This document shows, piece after piece, positions 36,622 to 46,243 of a stretch of DNA of 64,000 bases (position 1 is the stretch's first letter; each line of letters begins with the position of its first letter). This DNA is from Oscillospiraceae bacterium (GTDB taxonomy: Bacteria > Bacillota_A > Clostridia > Oscillospirales > Oscillospiraceae): the NCBI GenBank assembly GCA_902789835.1, contig CADAPN010000001.1, forward strand, positions 5,821 through 69,820, given 5' to 3'. The notes beneath the pieces are model-generated. The model worked only from the letters and a program-made list of their open reading frames with translations, made no database searches and had not been told where the DNA came from. Made by a program: the position numbers and the translations under genes.

Positions 36622-37893
36622 TTATTCTCCCTTCACAGCACGCAGGGCGCGCTGTCCGATGTCTTTGCGGCAGTAGGCGTTTTCAAAGTGTACCTGGGAA
36701 GCAAGCACATAGGCGTCTTTGATCGCCTCTTCCAGCGTATCCGCGACAGCGGTGCAGCCGACGACACGGCCGCCGTTTGTGAAAAGCTGCCCGTCTTTCA
36801 GCGCGGCGCCCGCAACGTAGACCTGCTGGCGGACGGATTCCGGAATCTCCAGCGGGAAGCCTTTTTCATAGTGCTCGGGATAGCCCTTCGACGCGAGGAT
36901 GACGCAGCAGGCGTTCTTTTCGGAGAACTTCACTTCGACCTCGCTGAGCTTTTCCTCGGTAACTGCCCGCATGATCGTGAAGAGGTCGCTTTCCAGAAGC
37001 GGGAGCACCACCTGGGTTTCCGGATCGCCGAAGCGGCAGTTGTATTCAATCACCTTCGGACCGTCTTTGGTGATCATCAGACCAAAGTAGAGACAGCCCT
37101 TGAAGCTGCGGCCTTCCGCGTTCATGGCGCGCATGGTCGGGAGGAAGATCTCTTCCATGCAACGGGCCGCGACTTCCGGGGTGTAATACGGGTTTGGCGC
37201 GACCGTGCCCATTCCGCCGGTGTTGAGGCCGGTGTCGTTGTCTCCGGCGCGCTTGTGGTCCATGCTGGAGACCATCGGCACGATGGTTTTTCCGTCGGTA
37301 AAGGAGAGCACCGAGACCTCCGGCCCTTCGAGGTATTCCTCGATCACGATCTGATCACCGCTGTGCCCGAACTTCTTGTCCTGCATCATCTCCCGCACGG
37401 CCTGAAAAGCCTCTTCCCGGGTCTGGGCAATGATGACGCCTTTTCCGAGGGCAAGACCGTCGGCCTTGATCACCGTCGGAACAGGGGCGGTTTCCAGATA
37501 GCGCAGAGCCTCCTGCATATCGGTGAAGACCTCATAGCGTGCGGTGGGAATGCCGTATTTTTTCATCAGGTTTTTGGAGAAGACCTTGCTGCCCTCAATG
37601 ATGGCCGCCTCGCTGCGGGGACCGAAGCAGGGGACTCCGACCTCTTCCAGCGCGTCGACACAGCCGAGAACCAGGGGATCGTCCGGTGTCACCACGGCAT
37701 AGTCGATCTCGTTGGACACGGCAAAGGTGACGATGGAGGCGATATCCTTGGCACCGATGGGCACACACTCCGCGTCCTGCGCCATGCCGCCGTTGCCGGG
37801 CAGCGCAAAGATCTGCGTGATTTCGGGATTTTCTTTTAATTTCCGAATGACGGTATGCTCACGGCCGCCGCCGCCTACAACCAGTACTTTCAT
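36622..37893 (-). CDS. purD: Phosphoribosylamine-glycine ligase
   Basis: 423 residues from ATG 37893, with AGGAAAC just upstream. The N-terminus KVLVVGGGGREHTVIRKL is the PurD signature. An ATP-grasp domain follows (TVIKADGLALGKGVIIA, VIEEYLEGPEVSVLSFTDG), then YFGLMITKDGPKVIEYNCRFGDPETQVVLPLL. It joins glycine to phosphoribosylamine to make GAR. The frame stays open into the preceding gene, but residue 1 here matches the family. It lies 19 bp after the transformylase gene and 1 bp before purL. Confidence 0.97.
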   Translation of the reverse strand: MKVLVVGGGGREHTVIRKLKENPEITQIFALPGNGGMAQDAECVPIGAKDIASIVTFAVSNEIDYAVVTPDDPLVLGCVDALEEVGVPCFGPRSEAAIIEGSKVFSKNLMKKYGIPTARYEVFTDMQEALRYLETAPVPTVIKADGLALGKGVIIAQTREEAFQAVREMMQDKKFGHSGDQIVIEEYLEGPEVSVLSFTDGKTIVPMVSSMDHKRAGDNDTGLNTGGMGTVAPNPYYTPEVAARCMEEIFLPTMRAMNAEGRSFKGCLYFGLMITKDGPKVIEYNCRFGDPETQVVLPLLESDLFTIMRAVTEEKLSEVEVKFSEKNACCVILASKGYPEHYEKGFPLEIPESVRQQVYVAGAALKDGQLFTNGGRVVGCTAVADTLEEAIKDAYVLASQVHFENAYCRKDIGQRALRAVKGE

Positions 37894-37912
37894 TGTTTCC
37901 TGATTCCCCGGA

Positions 37913-39091
37913 TCAATGATGGAACAGTCGCATGCCGGTGAAGGCCATGACCATGTCATACTTGTCCGCCGTCTCAATTACGTTGTCGTCACGGATCGAA
38001 CCGCCCGGCTCGGCGATGTACTGGACACCGGATTTGTGAGCGCGCTCGACATTGTCGCCGAAGGGGAAGAACGCGTCGGAACCGCAGGTCACGCCGCTCT
38101 GGGTTGCAATCCAGGTCTTTTTCTCCACAAGCGTGAGAACCTCGGGACGGACCTTGAAGCGGGTCTGCCATACACCGTCGGCAAGGACATCTTCATACTC
38201 GTCGGAGAGATAGACGTCGATGGCGTTGTCGCGGTCGGGGCGTCGGATACCGTCGACAAACTGCAGGCCAAGCACCTTCGGATGCTGGCGGAGCAGCCAG
38301 TTGTCCGCCTTCTGGCCGGCAAGACGGGTGCAGTGGATGCGGCTCTGCTGGCCGGCGCCGACACCGATGGCCTGACCGTCCTTGACATAGCAGACGGAGT
38401 TGGACTGGGTATACTTGAGGGTGATGAGGGCGACAATCATATCGCGCACGGCGGCGTCGGAGAGCTCCTTGTTCTTCGTGACGATGTTCTCGAGCAGGGA
38501 GGCATCGATGCGGAAGTTGTTGTGGCCCTGCTCAAAGGTGACGCCGAAGACATCCTTGCATTCCTGCAGGGCGGGAACATAGTCGGGATCGATCTGGACC
38601 ACGTTGTAGTTGCCCTTTTTCTTGGTTTTCAGGATCTCCAGGGCTTCGTCGGTGTAAGCCGGGGCGATGATGCCGTCGGAGACCTCTTCCTTCAGATAGA
38701 GCGCCGTGGCAGCGTCACAGGGATCGCTCAGCGCGGCCCAGTCGCCGTAGGAGCACAGGCGGTCGGCGCCGCGGGCGCGGATATACGCGCAGGCAATGGG
38801 CGAGAGCTCGGCGTCCGGGTCGACAAAATAGATCTGACGGTCGACATCGCTCAGGGGAAGACCCACCGCCGCACCGGCGGGGGAGACGTGCTTGAAGCTG
38901 GCCGCGCTGGGGAGGCCGGTGGCTTCTTTCAGCTCCTTGACAAGCTGCCAGGAATTCAGGGCATCCAGGAAGTTGATGTATCCGGGACGGCCGTTGAGAA
39001 CCGTGACCGGGAGCTCGGAGCCGTCCTTCATGTAAATGCTGGCCGGCTTCTGGTTCGGGTTGCAGCCGTATTTCAGTTCAAATTGTTTCAT
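37913..39091 (-). CDS. AICAR formyltransferase, single-domain (PurH C-terminal half only)
   Basis: 392 residues corresponding to the transformylase part of PurH: KYGCNPNQKPASIYM, SFKHVSPAGAAVGLPL and, near the end, GSDAFFPFGDNVERAHKSGVQYIAEPGGSIRDDNVI. These form the folate and AICAR site, including the Lys-His pair of FKHVSPAG. The IMP-cyclohydrolase domain that normally makes up the first 200 residues of PurH is absent. The enzyme should transfer a formyl group from 10-formyl-THF to AICAR. The gene is 3 bp after a PurO-type cyclohydrolase, which supplies the missing last step. Confidence 0.93.
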   Translation of the reverse strand: MKQFELKYGCNPNQKPASIYMKDGSELPVTVLNGRPGYINFLDALNSWQLVKELKEATGLPSAASFKHVSPAGAAVGLPLSDVDRQIYFVDPDAELSPIACAYIRARGADRLCSYGDWAALSDPCDAATALYLKEEVSDGIIAPAYTDEALEILKTKKKGNYNVVQIDPDYVPALQECKDVFGVTFEQGHNNFRIDASLLENIVTKNKELSDAAVRDMIVALITLKYTQSNSVCYVKDGQAIGVGAGQQSRIHCTRLAGQKADNWLLRQHPKVLGLQFVDGIRRPDRDNAIDVYLSDEYEDVLADGVWQTRFKVRPEVLTLVEKKTWIATQSGVTCGSDAFFPFGDNVERAHKSGVQYIAEPGGSIRDDNVIETADKYDMVMAFTGMRLFHH

Positions 39092-39094
39092 CGC

Positions 39095-39727
39095 TCAGTC
39101 CCCCAAATGTTTGTTAAAGAGTTTGACCTCGCCGCAGACGTTGGTGTAGAGAGAAACCTTGTTGTCATCGTTCAGCGCGGTCCAGACGGCTTCCGGTTCG
39201 GGCATGTCGATCTCCATGGGCTCGCCCTTGAAGCTGGGAAGGGGAGAACCGGGGCCCTCATAGGTGCTGAGGAAGAATCCCTTGCCCTCGTCGCAGCCTT
39301 CATAGCAGAAGAACTCGCGGAGGCAGCGCCCGTCCACGCACTTGAGGATGGAGAGCTCGAAGCTTCCGTCCGGATGCATCACGGCCGAGATGCGCGGGGT
39401 GTTGTTCGGCGCGTCCGGTTCAAACTCTCTCGTCATGAGTGCCTTGCGGAAGTCGCCCATGTCGCGGATGGTGTCTGTCTGGTCGCCGTTGGTGACGATG
39501 AGGTCGCCGCCGCTCTGCCGGACGGGATGATAGATGATCAGGCTGGGGTCGGAACACTTCGCGGCGTCAAACGCCTCCGTCCGGATCCCGTCTTCCGTCT
39601 CGACAAAGATGCGGTTGCGGCTGTTTTCGCTGCGGCCCATGATAAAATAGTATACACGATTCTTCCCGACGGCGATGCCGCGGCCGGGGTAGGGATTGCT
39701 TTTCAGGAAGTCCAGAAAATCGGTCAT
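39095..39727 (-). CDS. purO: PurO-type (archaeal-like) IMP cyclohydrolase
   Basis: 210 residues from ATG 39727, with AAGGAG upstream. The sequence follows the PurO family: FLKSNPYPGRGIAVGKN near the start, YYFIMGRSENSRNRIF, RTEAFDAAKCSDPSLIIYHP, VVTNGDQTDTI-like and the mid-protein NNTPRISAV. It closes the purine ring of FAICAR to IMP. PurO was first known from Archaea; in bacteria it appears with stand-alone AICAR formyltransferase, as here. It overlaps purN by 4 bp (ATGA) and lies 3 bp before the formyltransferase. The family assignment is by recognition only. Confidence 0.85.
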   Translation of the reverse strand: MTDFLDFLKSNPYPGRGIAVGKNRVYYFIMGRSENSRNRIFVETEDGIRTEAFDAAKCSDPSLIIYHPVRQSGGDLIVTNGDQTDTIRDMGDFRKALMTREFEPDAPNNTPRISAVMHPDGSFELSILKCVDGRCLREFFCYEGCDEGKGFFLSTYEGPGSPLPSFKGEPMEIDMPEPEAVWTALNDDNKVSLYTNVCGEVKLFNKHLGD

Positions 39728-40311
39728 GCTTTTACTCCTTTCGATACGAGCTCTGCCGCCTGCGGCAGAAGAATCCATTCGGCCTGCTCCATAACTCTGC
39801 GCTGAAGTGTCTCGGGGGTGTCGCCGGGGAGAACCTCGACGGCTTTCTGAAGAATGATCTCGCCGCCGTCGGGGATTTCGTTGACAAAGTGAACCGTAGC
39901 GCCGGTGACCTTGACGCCGCGGCGCAGTGCCTCTTCATGCACGCGCAGGCCGTAGTAGCCCTTGCCGCAGAACGCCGGAATCAGGGAGGGGTGTACATTG
40001 AGAATCCGGTTCGGCCACTCGGAAGTGAAGTCTTCGCTGAGAATCCGCATGAACCCCGCGAGGATGATGAGGTCGATCCGGTATTCCTTCAGGAGAACAC
40101 GAAGGTTGTCTTCGAACGTGGGGCCTTTGCATACGGCCGTCGCGACGGCGTAGTTTGCCGCGCGCTGCAAAGCATAGGCTTTGGAATTGTTGGATACAAC
40201 CAGAACGATTTGGCCGCTGTGGAGAATGCCGGTTTGCTGTGCGTCCAGAAGGGCCTGAAGATTGGTGCCGCCGCCGGAGACAAGCACCGCGATCCTTGCT
40301 TTTTCAGTCAT
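39724..40311 (-). CDS. purN: Phosphoribosylglycinamide formyltransferase PurN
   Basis: 195 residues from ATG 40311, with AAGGAGCG 5-13 bp upstream. Typical motifs are VLVSGGGTNLQALLD, LILAGFMRILS, the catalytic LNVHPSLIPAF, and GATVHFVNEIPDGGEIILQ with the conserved Asp. It formylates GAR with 10-formyl-THF to FGAR. It lies 10 bp after purM and overlaps purO by 4 bp. Confidence 0.96.
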   Translation of the reverse strand: MTEKARIAVLVSGGGTNLQALLDAQQTGILHSGQIVLVVSNNSKAYALQRAANYAVATAVCKGPTFEDNLRVLLKEYRIDLIILAGFMRILSEDFTSEWPNRILNVHPSLIPAFCGKGYYGLRVHEEALRRGVKVTGATVHFVNEIPDGGEIILQKAVEVLPGDTPETLQRRVMEQAEWILLPQAAELVSKGVKA

Positions 40312-40321
40312 CGTGCGCTCC

Positions 40322-41347
40322 TTAGCTGATCGAGATTGCGTCTTCGCCGCGGACAATTTCGCCGATCACCACCGCATCCGGAAGGACCGCTCTGAGCGCG
40401 TCAGCCCGATCGGAAGCGACGACGAGACTCATGCCGATGCCCATGTTGAAGGTGTTGAACATGTCGCGCTCGGGGATGCCGCCGCGCTCCTGGATCAACT
40501 TGAAGATCGGGAGCACCGGAATGGACGACTTTTCGATTTTGGCCTGGAAACCGTCGGGAAGACAGCGCGGGATGTTTTCATAGAATCCCCCGCCGGTGAT
40601 ATGACTGATCCCGTGGATACCGCCGGCCTCCAGCGCGGCCAGAACCGGCTTGACATAGATCACGGTGGGCGTCAGAAGCGCCTCGCCCAGTGTTGTGCCA
40701 AGCTCTGCCACCGGGGTGTCAAGCGCGGCATGCTCCACGTCGAAAACCTTTCGGACGAGGGAGTAGCCGTTGGAGTGAATACCGCTGGAGGGCAGGCCGA
40801 GAATGACATCGCCCTCCTGAACAGAGTCCTTCCGGATGATTTTTTCCTCATCGACGATTCCGACCGAGAAACCGGCCAGGTCGTAGTCCTCCGGCTGCAT
40901 GGTGCCGGGGTGTTCCGCGGTTTCGCCGCCGATCAGGGCGCAGCCGGCCCGGACGCAGCCCTCCGCGACACCGGAAACCAGAGATGCGACCTTTTCGGGC
41001 TCATTTCTGCCAATGGCAATGTAGTCGAGGAAAAACAGGGGCCTTGCGCCGCAGCAGACAATGTCATTGACGCACATGGCGACACAGTCGATCCCGACGG
41101 TGCTGTGAATGCCCATAAGCTGGGCAATACGCTGTTTGGTGCCGACACCATCCGTGCCGGAAACGAGAACGGGTGACTTCATTCCGGTGAGCTCCGGCCG
41201 GAACAGGCCGCCGAAGCCGCCGATATCCGAGACCACACCGGGGGTGAAGGTGCGCTGAACATGCTGTTTCATCAGACGGACGCCTTCGTACCCGGCTTCG
41301 ATGTTGACGCCGGCCGCGGCGTAGGATGCGGAGTGTGAATTGTTCAT
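40322..41347 (-). CDS. purM: Phosphoribosylformylglycinamidine cyclo-ligase
   Basis: 341 residues, the normal PurM length. Motifs are [48 protein letters not shown] and [14 protein letters not shown], plus the glycine-rich [13 protein letters not shown]. It makes AIR from FGAM using ATP. It lies 21 bp after purF. Confidence 0.97.
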   Translation of the reverse strand: MNNSHSASYAAAGVNIEAGYEGVRLMKQHVQRTFTPGVVSDIGGFGGLFRPELTGMKSPVLVSGTDGVGTKQRIAQLMGIHSTVGIDCVAMCVNDIVCCGARPLFFLDYIAIGRNEPEKVASLVSGVAEGCVRAGCALIGGETAEHPGTMQPEDYDLAGFSVGIVDEEKIIRKDSVQEGDVILGLPSSGIHSNGYSLVRKVFDVEHAALDTPVAELGTTLGEALLTPTVIYVKPVLAALEAGGIHGISHITGGGFYENIPRCLPDGFQAKIEKSSIPVLPIFKLIQERGGIPERDMFNTFNMGIGMSLVVASDRADALRAVLPDAVVIGEIVRGEDAISIS

Positions 41348-41368
41348 ATCAAATCTCCATACGGCGAA

Positions 41369-42796
41369 TTATTCTTTGCCGTTCCAGCAATAGGTGCAGA
41401 TCTTTTCCGGGTCAATCCCGATGGCTTCCAGCAGGCCGTCCAGAGACTGGTACTCCAGAGAATCGAAGCCGAGCTTTTCGCTGATGGCTTTGCGAAGACA
41501 CTTTCCGCGATCAGAGTGCGAGTCGGAGTATTCGTCCAGATGCTCCTGGCCCTCGTCACCCTCCAGCTCCTGTATGGTGCGGCGGGCCAGAAGGTCCATG
41601 TCGGAGTTTCCGCGGGAGAAGTTCAGATACTTGCAGGCATACATAATCGGCGGGCAGGCCGAACGCATATGAACCTCGGCAGCGCCCGACTCATAGAGAA
41701 AGTCGACCGTGCCCTGGAGCTGGGTGCCGCGGACGATGGAATCGTCGACAAAGAGCAGCTTCTTTCCTTCAATCAGCTCGGGAACGGGGATCTGCTTCAT
41801 CTTCGCGACCTGGTCACGGACATCCTGATTGGACGGCATAAAGGAACGGGGCCAGGTGGGGGTATACTTGACAAAGGGCCGGGCAAAGGGCTTCCCGCTG
41901 CGGTTGGCATAACCGATCGCGTGCGGAATGCCGGAATCGGGCACGCCGGCCACAAAGTCGACCTTGGGGAGCTGCCCGTGGACGATCTCGTCGCGGGCCA
42001 TGATCTCGCCGTTGCGATAGCGCATGACCTCGACGTTGACGCCTTCATAATTTGAGTTGGGATAGCCGTAATAACTCCAGAGGAAGGCACAGATCTTCAT
42101 CTTGGATGCTGCCGGGGCAAGGGTTTCAAGCTCGTCGGCTGTAATCCTGACGATCTCGGCAGGGCCCAGTTCGTATTCCTTGGTATAGCCGAGTTTCTGG
42201 AAAGCGAAGGATTCAAAGCTGACGCAGTGGCCGTCTTTGTCTTTCCCGATCAATACCGGGAGACGCCCGACTCTGTCGCGCGCCGCAATGATTTCACCGT
42301 CGGCCGTCATCAGAAGCACCGTCATCGAACCGTCGATGACCCGCTGCATGTGCTGGATTCCCTCCACAAGACTGTCCCGCTCATTGATCAGGGCGGCGAC
42401 CAGCTCCGTGCAGTTGACTCTCCCGGAACTCATTGCCATGAACTGGTGGCCGTGATCGGAAAAGTAGGTGTCTACCAGCTGCTCCGCGTTGTTGATCTGG
42501 CCCACGGTGGTGATGGCATAGAGGCCGAGGTGGGAACGCACCAGAAGCGGCTGGGGATCGGAATCGCTGATGCAGCCGATGCCGCAGCAGCCGCCTTTGA
42601 AGTCCGCCAGATCTTTTTCAAATTTGGTCCGGAACGGGGTGTTGGAGATGGAGTGGATCTGCCGCTGGCAGCCGTGTTCCGGACTCCAGATCGCCATCCC
42701 GGCATTGCGGGTGCCGAGATGGCTGTGATAGTCGGTACCGAAGAAGACATCCAGGACGACGTCACGTCTGGATACCGCGCCGAAAAAGCCGCCCAT
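41369..42796 (-). CDS. purF: PurF-like amidophosphoribosyltransferase with degenerate glutaminase site
   Basis: 475 residues. The C-terminal PRTase domain is intact, with VDFVAGVPDSGIPHAIGYA and the PRPP motif LLFVDDSIVRGTQ. C-terminal cysteines in KICTYCWNG resemble the Fe-S ligands of Bacillus PurF. The N-terminal Ntn glutaminase fold is present but begins MGGFFG where active enzymes have (M)CGVFG, so the nucleophile Cys1 is Gly. The NG pair of the oxyanion site is replaced by TTVGQINN, and the HxRYAT loop is altered. The protein may use free ammonia or a partner glutaminase. It overlaps purC by 1 bp (TGATG) and lies 21 bp before purM. Similar clostridial proteins are annotated as PurF. Confidence 0.82.
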   Translation of the reverse strand: MGGFFGAVSRRDVVLDVFFGTDYHSHLGTRNAGMAIWSPEHGCQRQIHSISNTPFRTKFEKDLADFKGGCCGIGCISDSDPQPLLVRSHLGLYAITTVGQINNAEQLVDTYFSDHGHQFMAMSSGRVNCTELVAALINERDSLVEGIQHMQRVIDGSMTVLLMTADGEIIAARDRVGRLPVLIGKDKDGHCVSFESFAFQKLGYTKEYELGPAEIVRITADELETLAPAASKMKICAFLWSYYGYPNSNYEGVNVEVMRYRNGEIMARDEIVHGQLPKVDFVAGVPDSGIPHAIGYANRSGKPFARPFVKYTPTWPRSFMPSNQDVRDQVAKMKQIPVPELIEGKKLLFVDDSIVRGTQLQGTVDFLYESGAAEVHMRSACPPIMYACKYLNFSRGNSDMDLLARRTIQELEGDEGQEHLDEYSDSHSDRGKCLRKAISEKLGFDSLEYQSLDGLLEAIGIDPEKICTYCWNGKE

Positions 42797-43482
42797 CAGG
42801 CGAAGAAGAGCTCGGAGAGCGTCATCGGATCGATATACTGACCGTCTTTGTAGACGCGCATATTACCGGAGGCGATCTCGTCGATCAGCATGACCTGGCC
42901 GTCGGCGTCATAGCCGTATTCGAACTTGATGTCATAGAGAACCAGGCCGCGGGCCTTCATCTCGTCGGCGACGATCTGGGTGATCTTCTGGGTCATGTCC
43001 TTGATGGTGTCATACTGCTCTGCCGTCATGACACCGAGAACGATCAGGCCGTCCTTCGTGACCAGGGGATCGCCCTTTTCGTCGTTTTTGAAGGTCATTT
43101 CCACGTATGCGGGGAGGTCTGCGCCCTCTTCAACATAATCGCTGTAGCGGCGGAAGAAGGAGCCGACGGCCTTGTGACGGCAGATGACTTCGAGACCCTT
43201 GCCGAAAACCTTCGCGGGGAGAACTTCCATGGTGGTCTCGTTCAGATCAGCGCTGACAAAATGGGTGCGGATGCCGGCGGCATTGATCTTTTCAAAGAAG
43301 TAAATGGACATACGCAGGTTCACATCGCCGACACCGTCGATGGTGAGACCGACGGAATTCTCGCCGGGATCAAATACGCCGTCTTTGCCGGTGCAGTCGT
43401 CTTTGAACTTCAGCAGATAGTTGCCGTTGTCCAGGGCGTAAACATTCTTGGTCTTTCCGGTGTAAACGAGTTTCTTTTCCAT
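42796..43482 (-). CDS. purC: SAICAR synthase PurC
   Basis: 228 residues from ATG 43482, with AAAGGAG upstream. Motifs are [52 protein letters not shown] and [15 protein letters not shown], all typical of PurC. It adds aspartate to CAIR. It lies 62 bp after purE and overlaps purF by one base. Confidence 0.96.
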   Translation of the reverse strand: MEKKLVYTGKTKNVYALDNGNYLLKFKDDCTGKDGVFDPGENSVGLTIDGVGDVNLRMSIYFFEKINAAGIRTHFVSADLNETTMEVLPAKVFGKGLEVICRHKAVGSFFRRYSDYVEEGADLPAYVEMTFKNDEKGDPLVTKDGLIVLGVMTAEQYDTIKDMTQKITQIVADEMKARGLVLYDIKFEYGYDADGQVMLIDEIASGNMRVYKDGQYIDPMTLSELFFA

Positions 43483-43544
43483 GGTGATATCTCCTTTATA
43501 AAAATATAGGGTGAACGAATTTGAGAGAACAGCCTGAGTGCCGT

Positions 43545-44033
43545 TCAGAGCCGGGCTGCGATACCGGCGTCTTTTTCCAGAACCGCCGCGGTGTCCTGCG
43601 CGCGCTTGCACTGAAGGCGTTCGGCCAGGGCCGCGTCTTCGACGGAGAGGATTTCCGCGGCCAGCAGCGCGGCGTTGGCGCCGTTGTTGATGCCGACGGT
43701 TGCGACCGGAATCCCGGAGGGCATCTGAACGGTGCTGAGCAGGGCGTCCATCCCATCCAGTACCGGACCCTTGCAGGGAATCCCGATGACCGGGAGCGTG
43801 GTGTTTGCGGCGATCGCGCCGGCAAGATGAGCCGCCATGCCGGCGGCGGCGATCAGAACGCCAAAGCCGTTTTCACGGGCGGATAGGGCGAATTCCCGGG
43901 CCTGTTCCGGCGTGCGGTGGGCGGAATAGACATGCACTTCAAACGGGATCTCCAGTTTCTTCAGGAGATCGGTCGCTTTCTGGATGACGGGCAGGTCGCT
44001 GTCGCTGCCCATGACAATGCCGACTTTCTTCAT
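43545..44033 (-). CDS. purE: N5-carboxyaminoimidazole ribonucleotide mutase PurE
   Basis: 162 residues. The class I signature is clear: [40 protein letters not shown] and [10 protein letters not shown]. It interconverts N5-CAIR and CAIR. No purK is in the window; as in some anaerobes, high CO2 may replace PurK or purK may lie elsewhere. It begins 45 bp after pyrI with GAAGGAGGAGT upstream and no terminator between, so purine genes appear to be read from the pyr promoter. Confidence 0.95.
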   Translation of the reverse strand: MKKVGIVMGSDSDLPVIQKATDLLKKLEIPFEVHVYSAHRTPEQAREFALSARENGFGVLIAAAGMAAHLAGAIAANTTLPVIGIPCKGPVLDGMDALLSTVQMPSGIPVATVGINNGANAALLAAEILSVEDAALAERLQCKRAQDTAAVLEKDAGIAARL

Positions 44034-44078
44034 GAAATGGACTCCTCCTTCACTTGATGCTGAGATGACCGCAGGGAA

Positions 44079-44495
44079 TCAGCCGGCCTTGGTCTCGCAG
44101 TAGATACAGCGATAGACTTTGTTCACGCGGTCTGTGAGACGGAAGACGTGCTTGAGCTCCTGTTCCGTCTGGGTGATGCAGCGCGGGTTTTTGCAGAAGA
44201 TCACGTTGGTCAGTGTTTCCGGCATCTCGATGCGCTTTTTCTCGACCAGTTCTCCGTTGCGAATGATGTTGATGCTCACTCCCGGATCGACATATCCGAT
44301 CACATCCAGACTGACGGGGATGTCGGAGTCGATCTTGATGATGTCCTTCTTGCCGAGCTTTTCGCTGTGAACATTCTTGATGATGGCGACGGAGCAGTCG
44401 AGCTTTTCAAGCCCCAGCAGCTCGTAAAGCTTCATACCGCGGCCGGCCGTGATGTGGTCGATGACAATGCCGTTGGAAATGGAATCGATATTCAC
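44079..44495 (-). CDS. pyrI: Aspartate carbamoyltransferase regulatory subunit
   Basis: 138 residues. The N-terminal nucleotide-binding region ([24 protein letters not shown]) is followed by the C-terminal zinc domain with four Cys (CKNPRC and CIYC). PyrI mediates CTP feedback and ATP activation of the PyrB trimer. It is shorter than the E. coli protein (153). The gene overlaps pyrB by 4 bp. Confidence 0.95.
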   Translation of the reverse strand: MNIDSISNGIVIDHITAGRGMKLYELLGLEKLDCSVAIIKNVHSEKLGKKDIIKIDSDIPVSLDVIGYVDPGVSINIIRNGELVEKKRIEMPETLTNVIFCKNPRCITQTEQELKHVFRLTDRVNKVYRCIYCETKAG

Positions 44496-45418
44496 AGCGT
44501 TCCCGCCTCCTTTAAGAGTTTCAGAATCAGGGCCATGCGCATGTACTTTCCGTAGAGAACCTGCTTGAAATAACAGGCGCGAGGATCGTCGTCAATGGCA
44601 ACGCTGATCTCGTTGACGCGGGGCAGGGGATGCATGATACAAAGATCCTCCCGCGCGTTCTTCAGCTTCTCGGGGGTGAGAATGTAACTGTCCTTCAGAC
44701 GGAGATAGTCTTCCTCGTTGAAGAAGCGCTCCCGCTGCACTCTCGTCATGTACAGGATGTCGAGCTCCGGCATGACCCCTTCAAGATCGGTGGTCTGGAC
44801 ATAGGCGATGTTCTTCGCGGTGAGAACTTCTTTCTTGACATAGCTGGGGAGCTTCAGCTCTTCGGGAGAAATCAGATAGAGCTTCAATCCGGGATAACGG
44901 GAAAGCGCGCTGATGAGAGAATGCACGGTGCGCCCGAATTTCAGGTCACCGCAGAATCCCACGGTGAGGTTTTCAAACCCGCCCTTCTCGCGATAAATGG
45001 TCAGCAGGTCTGCCAGCGTCTGGGTGGGATGATTGTGCCCGCCGTCCCCGGCATTTATGACGGGGATGCTCGCGTTCATTGCGGCGACCAGCGGCGCACC
45101 CTCCTTGGGGTGGCGCATGGCGATGATGTCGGCGTAGCAGCTGATAACCTTTGCCGTGTCGGCAACGCTTTCTCCCTTGGAGGCAGAGGAGCTCTGGGCT
45201 TCGGAGAAGCCGATCACGTTTCCGCCGAGCTCATACATGGCGGCCTCAAAACTCAGCCTGGTGCGGGTGGAGGGTTCAAAGAACAAGGTGGCGAGCTTCT
45301 TTCCGCAGCAGAGCCGGCTGTAGGCCTCGGGCCGGGCGATGATGTCGTTTGCGGTGTCAATCAGCTCCTGAAGCTCTTCCGGGCTGAAATCAAGAATGTC
45401 AATCAGGCTTCGCTTCAT
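44492..45418 (-). CDS. pyrB: Aspartate carbamoyltransferase catalytic subunit
   Basis: 308 residues. The carbamoyl-phosphate motif [12 protein letters not shown], then [12 protein letters not shown] with the catalytic loop residues, and [17 protein letters not shown] are diagnostic. [10 protein letters not shown] lies at the aspartate site. It makes carbamoyl-aspartate in the cytoplasm and should form a dodecamer with PyrI. It overlaps pyrE by 4 bp upstream and pyrI by 4 bp downstream. Confidence 0.97.
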   Translation of the reverse strand: MKRSLIDILDFSPEELQELIDTANDIIARPEAYSRLCCGKKLATLFFEPSTRTRLSFEAAMYELGGNVIGFSEAQSSSASKGESVADTAKVISCYADIIAMRHPKEGAPLVAAMNASIPVINAGDGGHNHPTQTLADLLTIYREKGGFENLTVGFCGDLKFGRTVHSLISALSRYPGLKLYLISPEELKLPSYVKKEVLTAKNIAYVQTTDLEGVMPELDILYMTRVQRERFFNEEDYLRLKDSYILTPEKLKNAREDLCIMHPLPRVNEISVAIDDDPRACYFKQVLYGKYMRMALILKLLKEAGTL

Positions 45419-46053
45419 ACGCTCCTCCAGCTTTCATCCGAAGGATTGTTCCGGAAGGCGATCAGCCGCTTTACATCTTCCGGACGGATATAGCCTTCTT
45501 CTGCGGCGACCTGGGTGATCACATCGAAGTTTGTCAGGCTGTGATTGATGACCCTGGCAGCGGCAAGCCGCTCCAGGCCCTTCTTCATGCCGTAAGTGAA
45601 AATGCTTGCCACGCCGAGTACTTCCGCACCGGCTTCGCGCAGAACATCCACAACCTCGAGCACGGAACCGCCCGTGGAAATGAGATCCTCAATGACGACG
45701 ACCTTCTGACCCGGCTCCAGGCGGCCTTCGATCTGGTTTTTCCGACCGTGATCCTTTGCACCGGAGCGGACATAGCCCATGGGCTTTCCCATCAGATGTG
45801 CGGTAATGGCGGCGTGCGCGATACCGGCCGTAGAAGTGCCCATCAGAACTTCCGCTTCGGGATAGTGCTCTTCCACAAGCTCCATCAGACCGTATTCCAC
45901 ATCGTCGCGCACTTCCGGCGCGGTAAGAGTCAGGCGATTGTCACAGTAAACGGGGCTTTGAATTCCGCTGGCCCAGGTAAAGGGCTCTTCCGGACGGAAA
46001 AACACGGCCCGGATGCTGAGCAGGTCTTTTGCAATGCGAATTTCTCTGTTCAT
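45415..46053 (-). CDS. pyrE: Orotate phosphoribosyltransferase
   Basis: 212 residues. The PRPP motif [18 protein letters not shown] is clear, and the N-terminus contains [16 protein letters not shown], the orotate-binding start of PyrE. It converts orotate and PRPP to OMP. It is the first large gene of the long pyr-pur operon, with GGAGGAG before ATG 46053. A strong hairpin with a U-run lies only 20 bp before the start, and a PyrR-type attenuator lies further upstream. Confidence 0.96.
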   Translation of the reverse strand: MNREIRIAKDLLSIRAVFFRPEEPFTWASGIQSPVYCDNRLTLTAPEVRDDVEYGLMELVEEHYPEAEVLMGTSTAGIAHAAITAHLMGKPMGYVRSGAKDHGRKNQIEGRLEPGQKVVVIEDLISTGGSVLEVVDVLREAGAEVLGVASIFTYGMKKGLERLAAARVINHSLTNFDVITQVAAEEGYIRPEDVKRLIAFRNNPSDESWRSV

Positions 46054-46071
46054 AGTTCTCCTCCAGAATAT

Positions 46072-46120
46072 AAAAAGTCCGGTTCATTCACACAGGCTTT
46101 CCTGCATGCTGAAACCGGAC
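46072..46120 (-). terminator. Terminator-like hairpin between the leader ORF and pyrE
   Basis: On the - strand GTCCGGTT (46113-46120) pairs with AACCGGAC (46077-46084), enclosing a second stem CAGG-aaag-CCTG, followed by TTTTT (46072-46076). It contains the stop region of the 48-codon ORF. It could be a second attenuator or a processing site. Confidence 0.7.
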
Positions 46121-46230
46121 ATAGCGGTATATAGACTTGTATCGCGGCAGACAAAGGCCGCAAAAGTGTCCCCGATGAAGGGCAGTTTCACCTCTGCGTT
46201 TGTTTTTTTCATTCGCCGGGAATACACCAT
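46084..46230 (-). CDS. 48-residue leader ORF upstream of pyrE
   Basis: ATG 46230 follows TTTGGAGG, with the GGAGG 8 bp upstream, directly after the attenuator terminator. The product starts MVYSRRMKKTNAEVKL and continues PFIGDTFAAFVCRD with balanced, protein-like composition, ending with TGA 46084-46086. The stop lies inside the terminator-like hairpin before pyrE, as would be expected for a translated leader that affects that hairpin. An alternative 9-codon frame starts at the ATG inside the ribosome binding site. I do not recognise a family. It may be a small pyrimidine-operon protein or a regulatory leader peptide. Confidence 0.5.
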   Translation of the reverse strand: MVYSRRMKKTNAEVKLPFIGDTFAAFVCRDTSLYTAMSGFSMQESLCE

Positions 46231-46243
46231 CCACGCATCCTCC

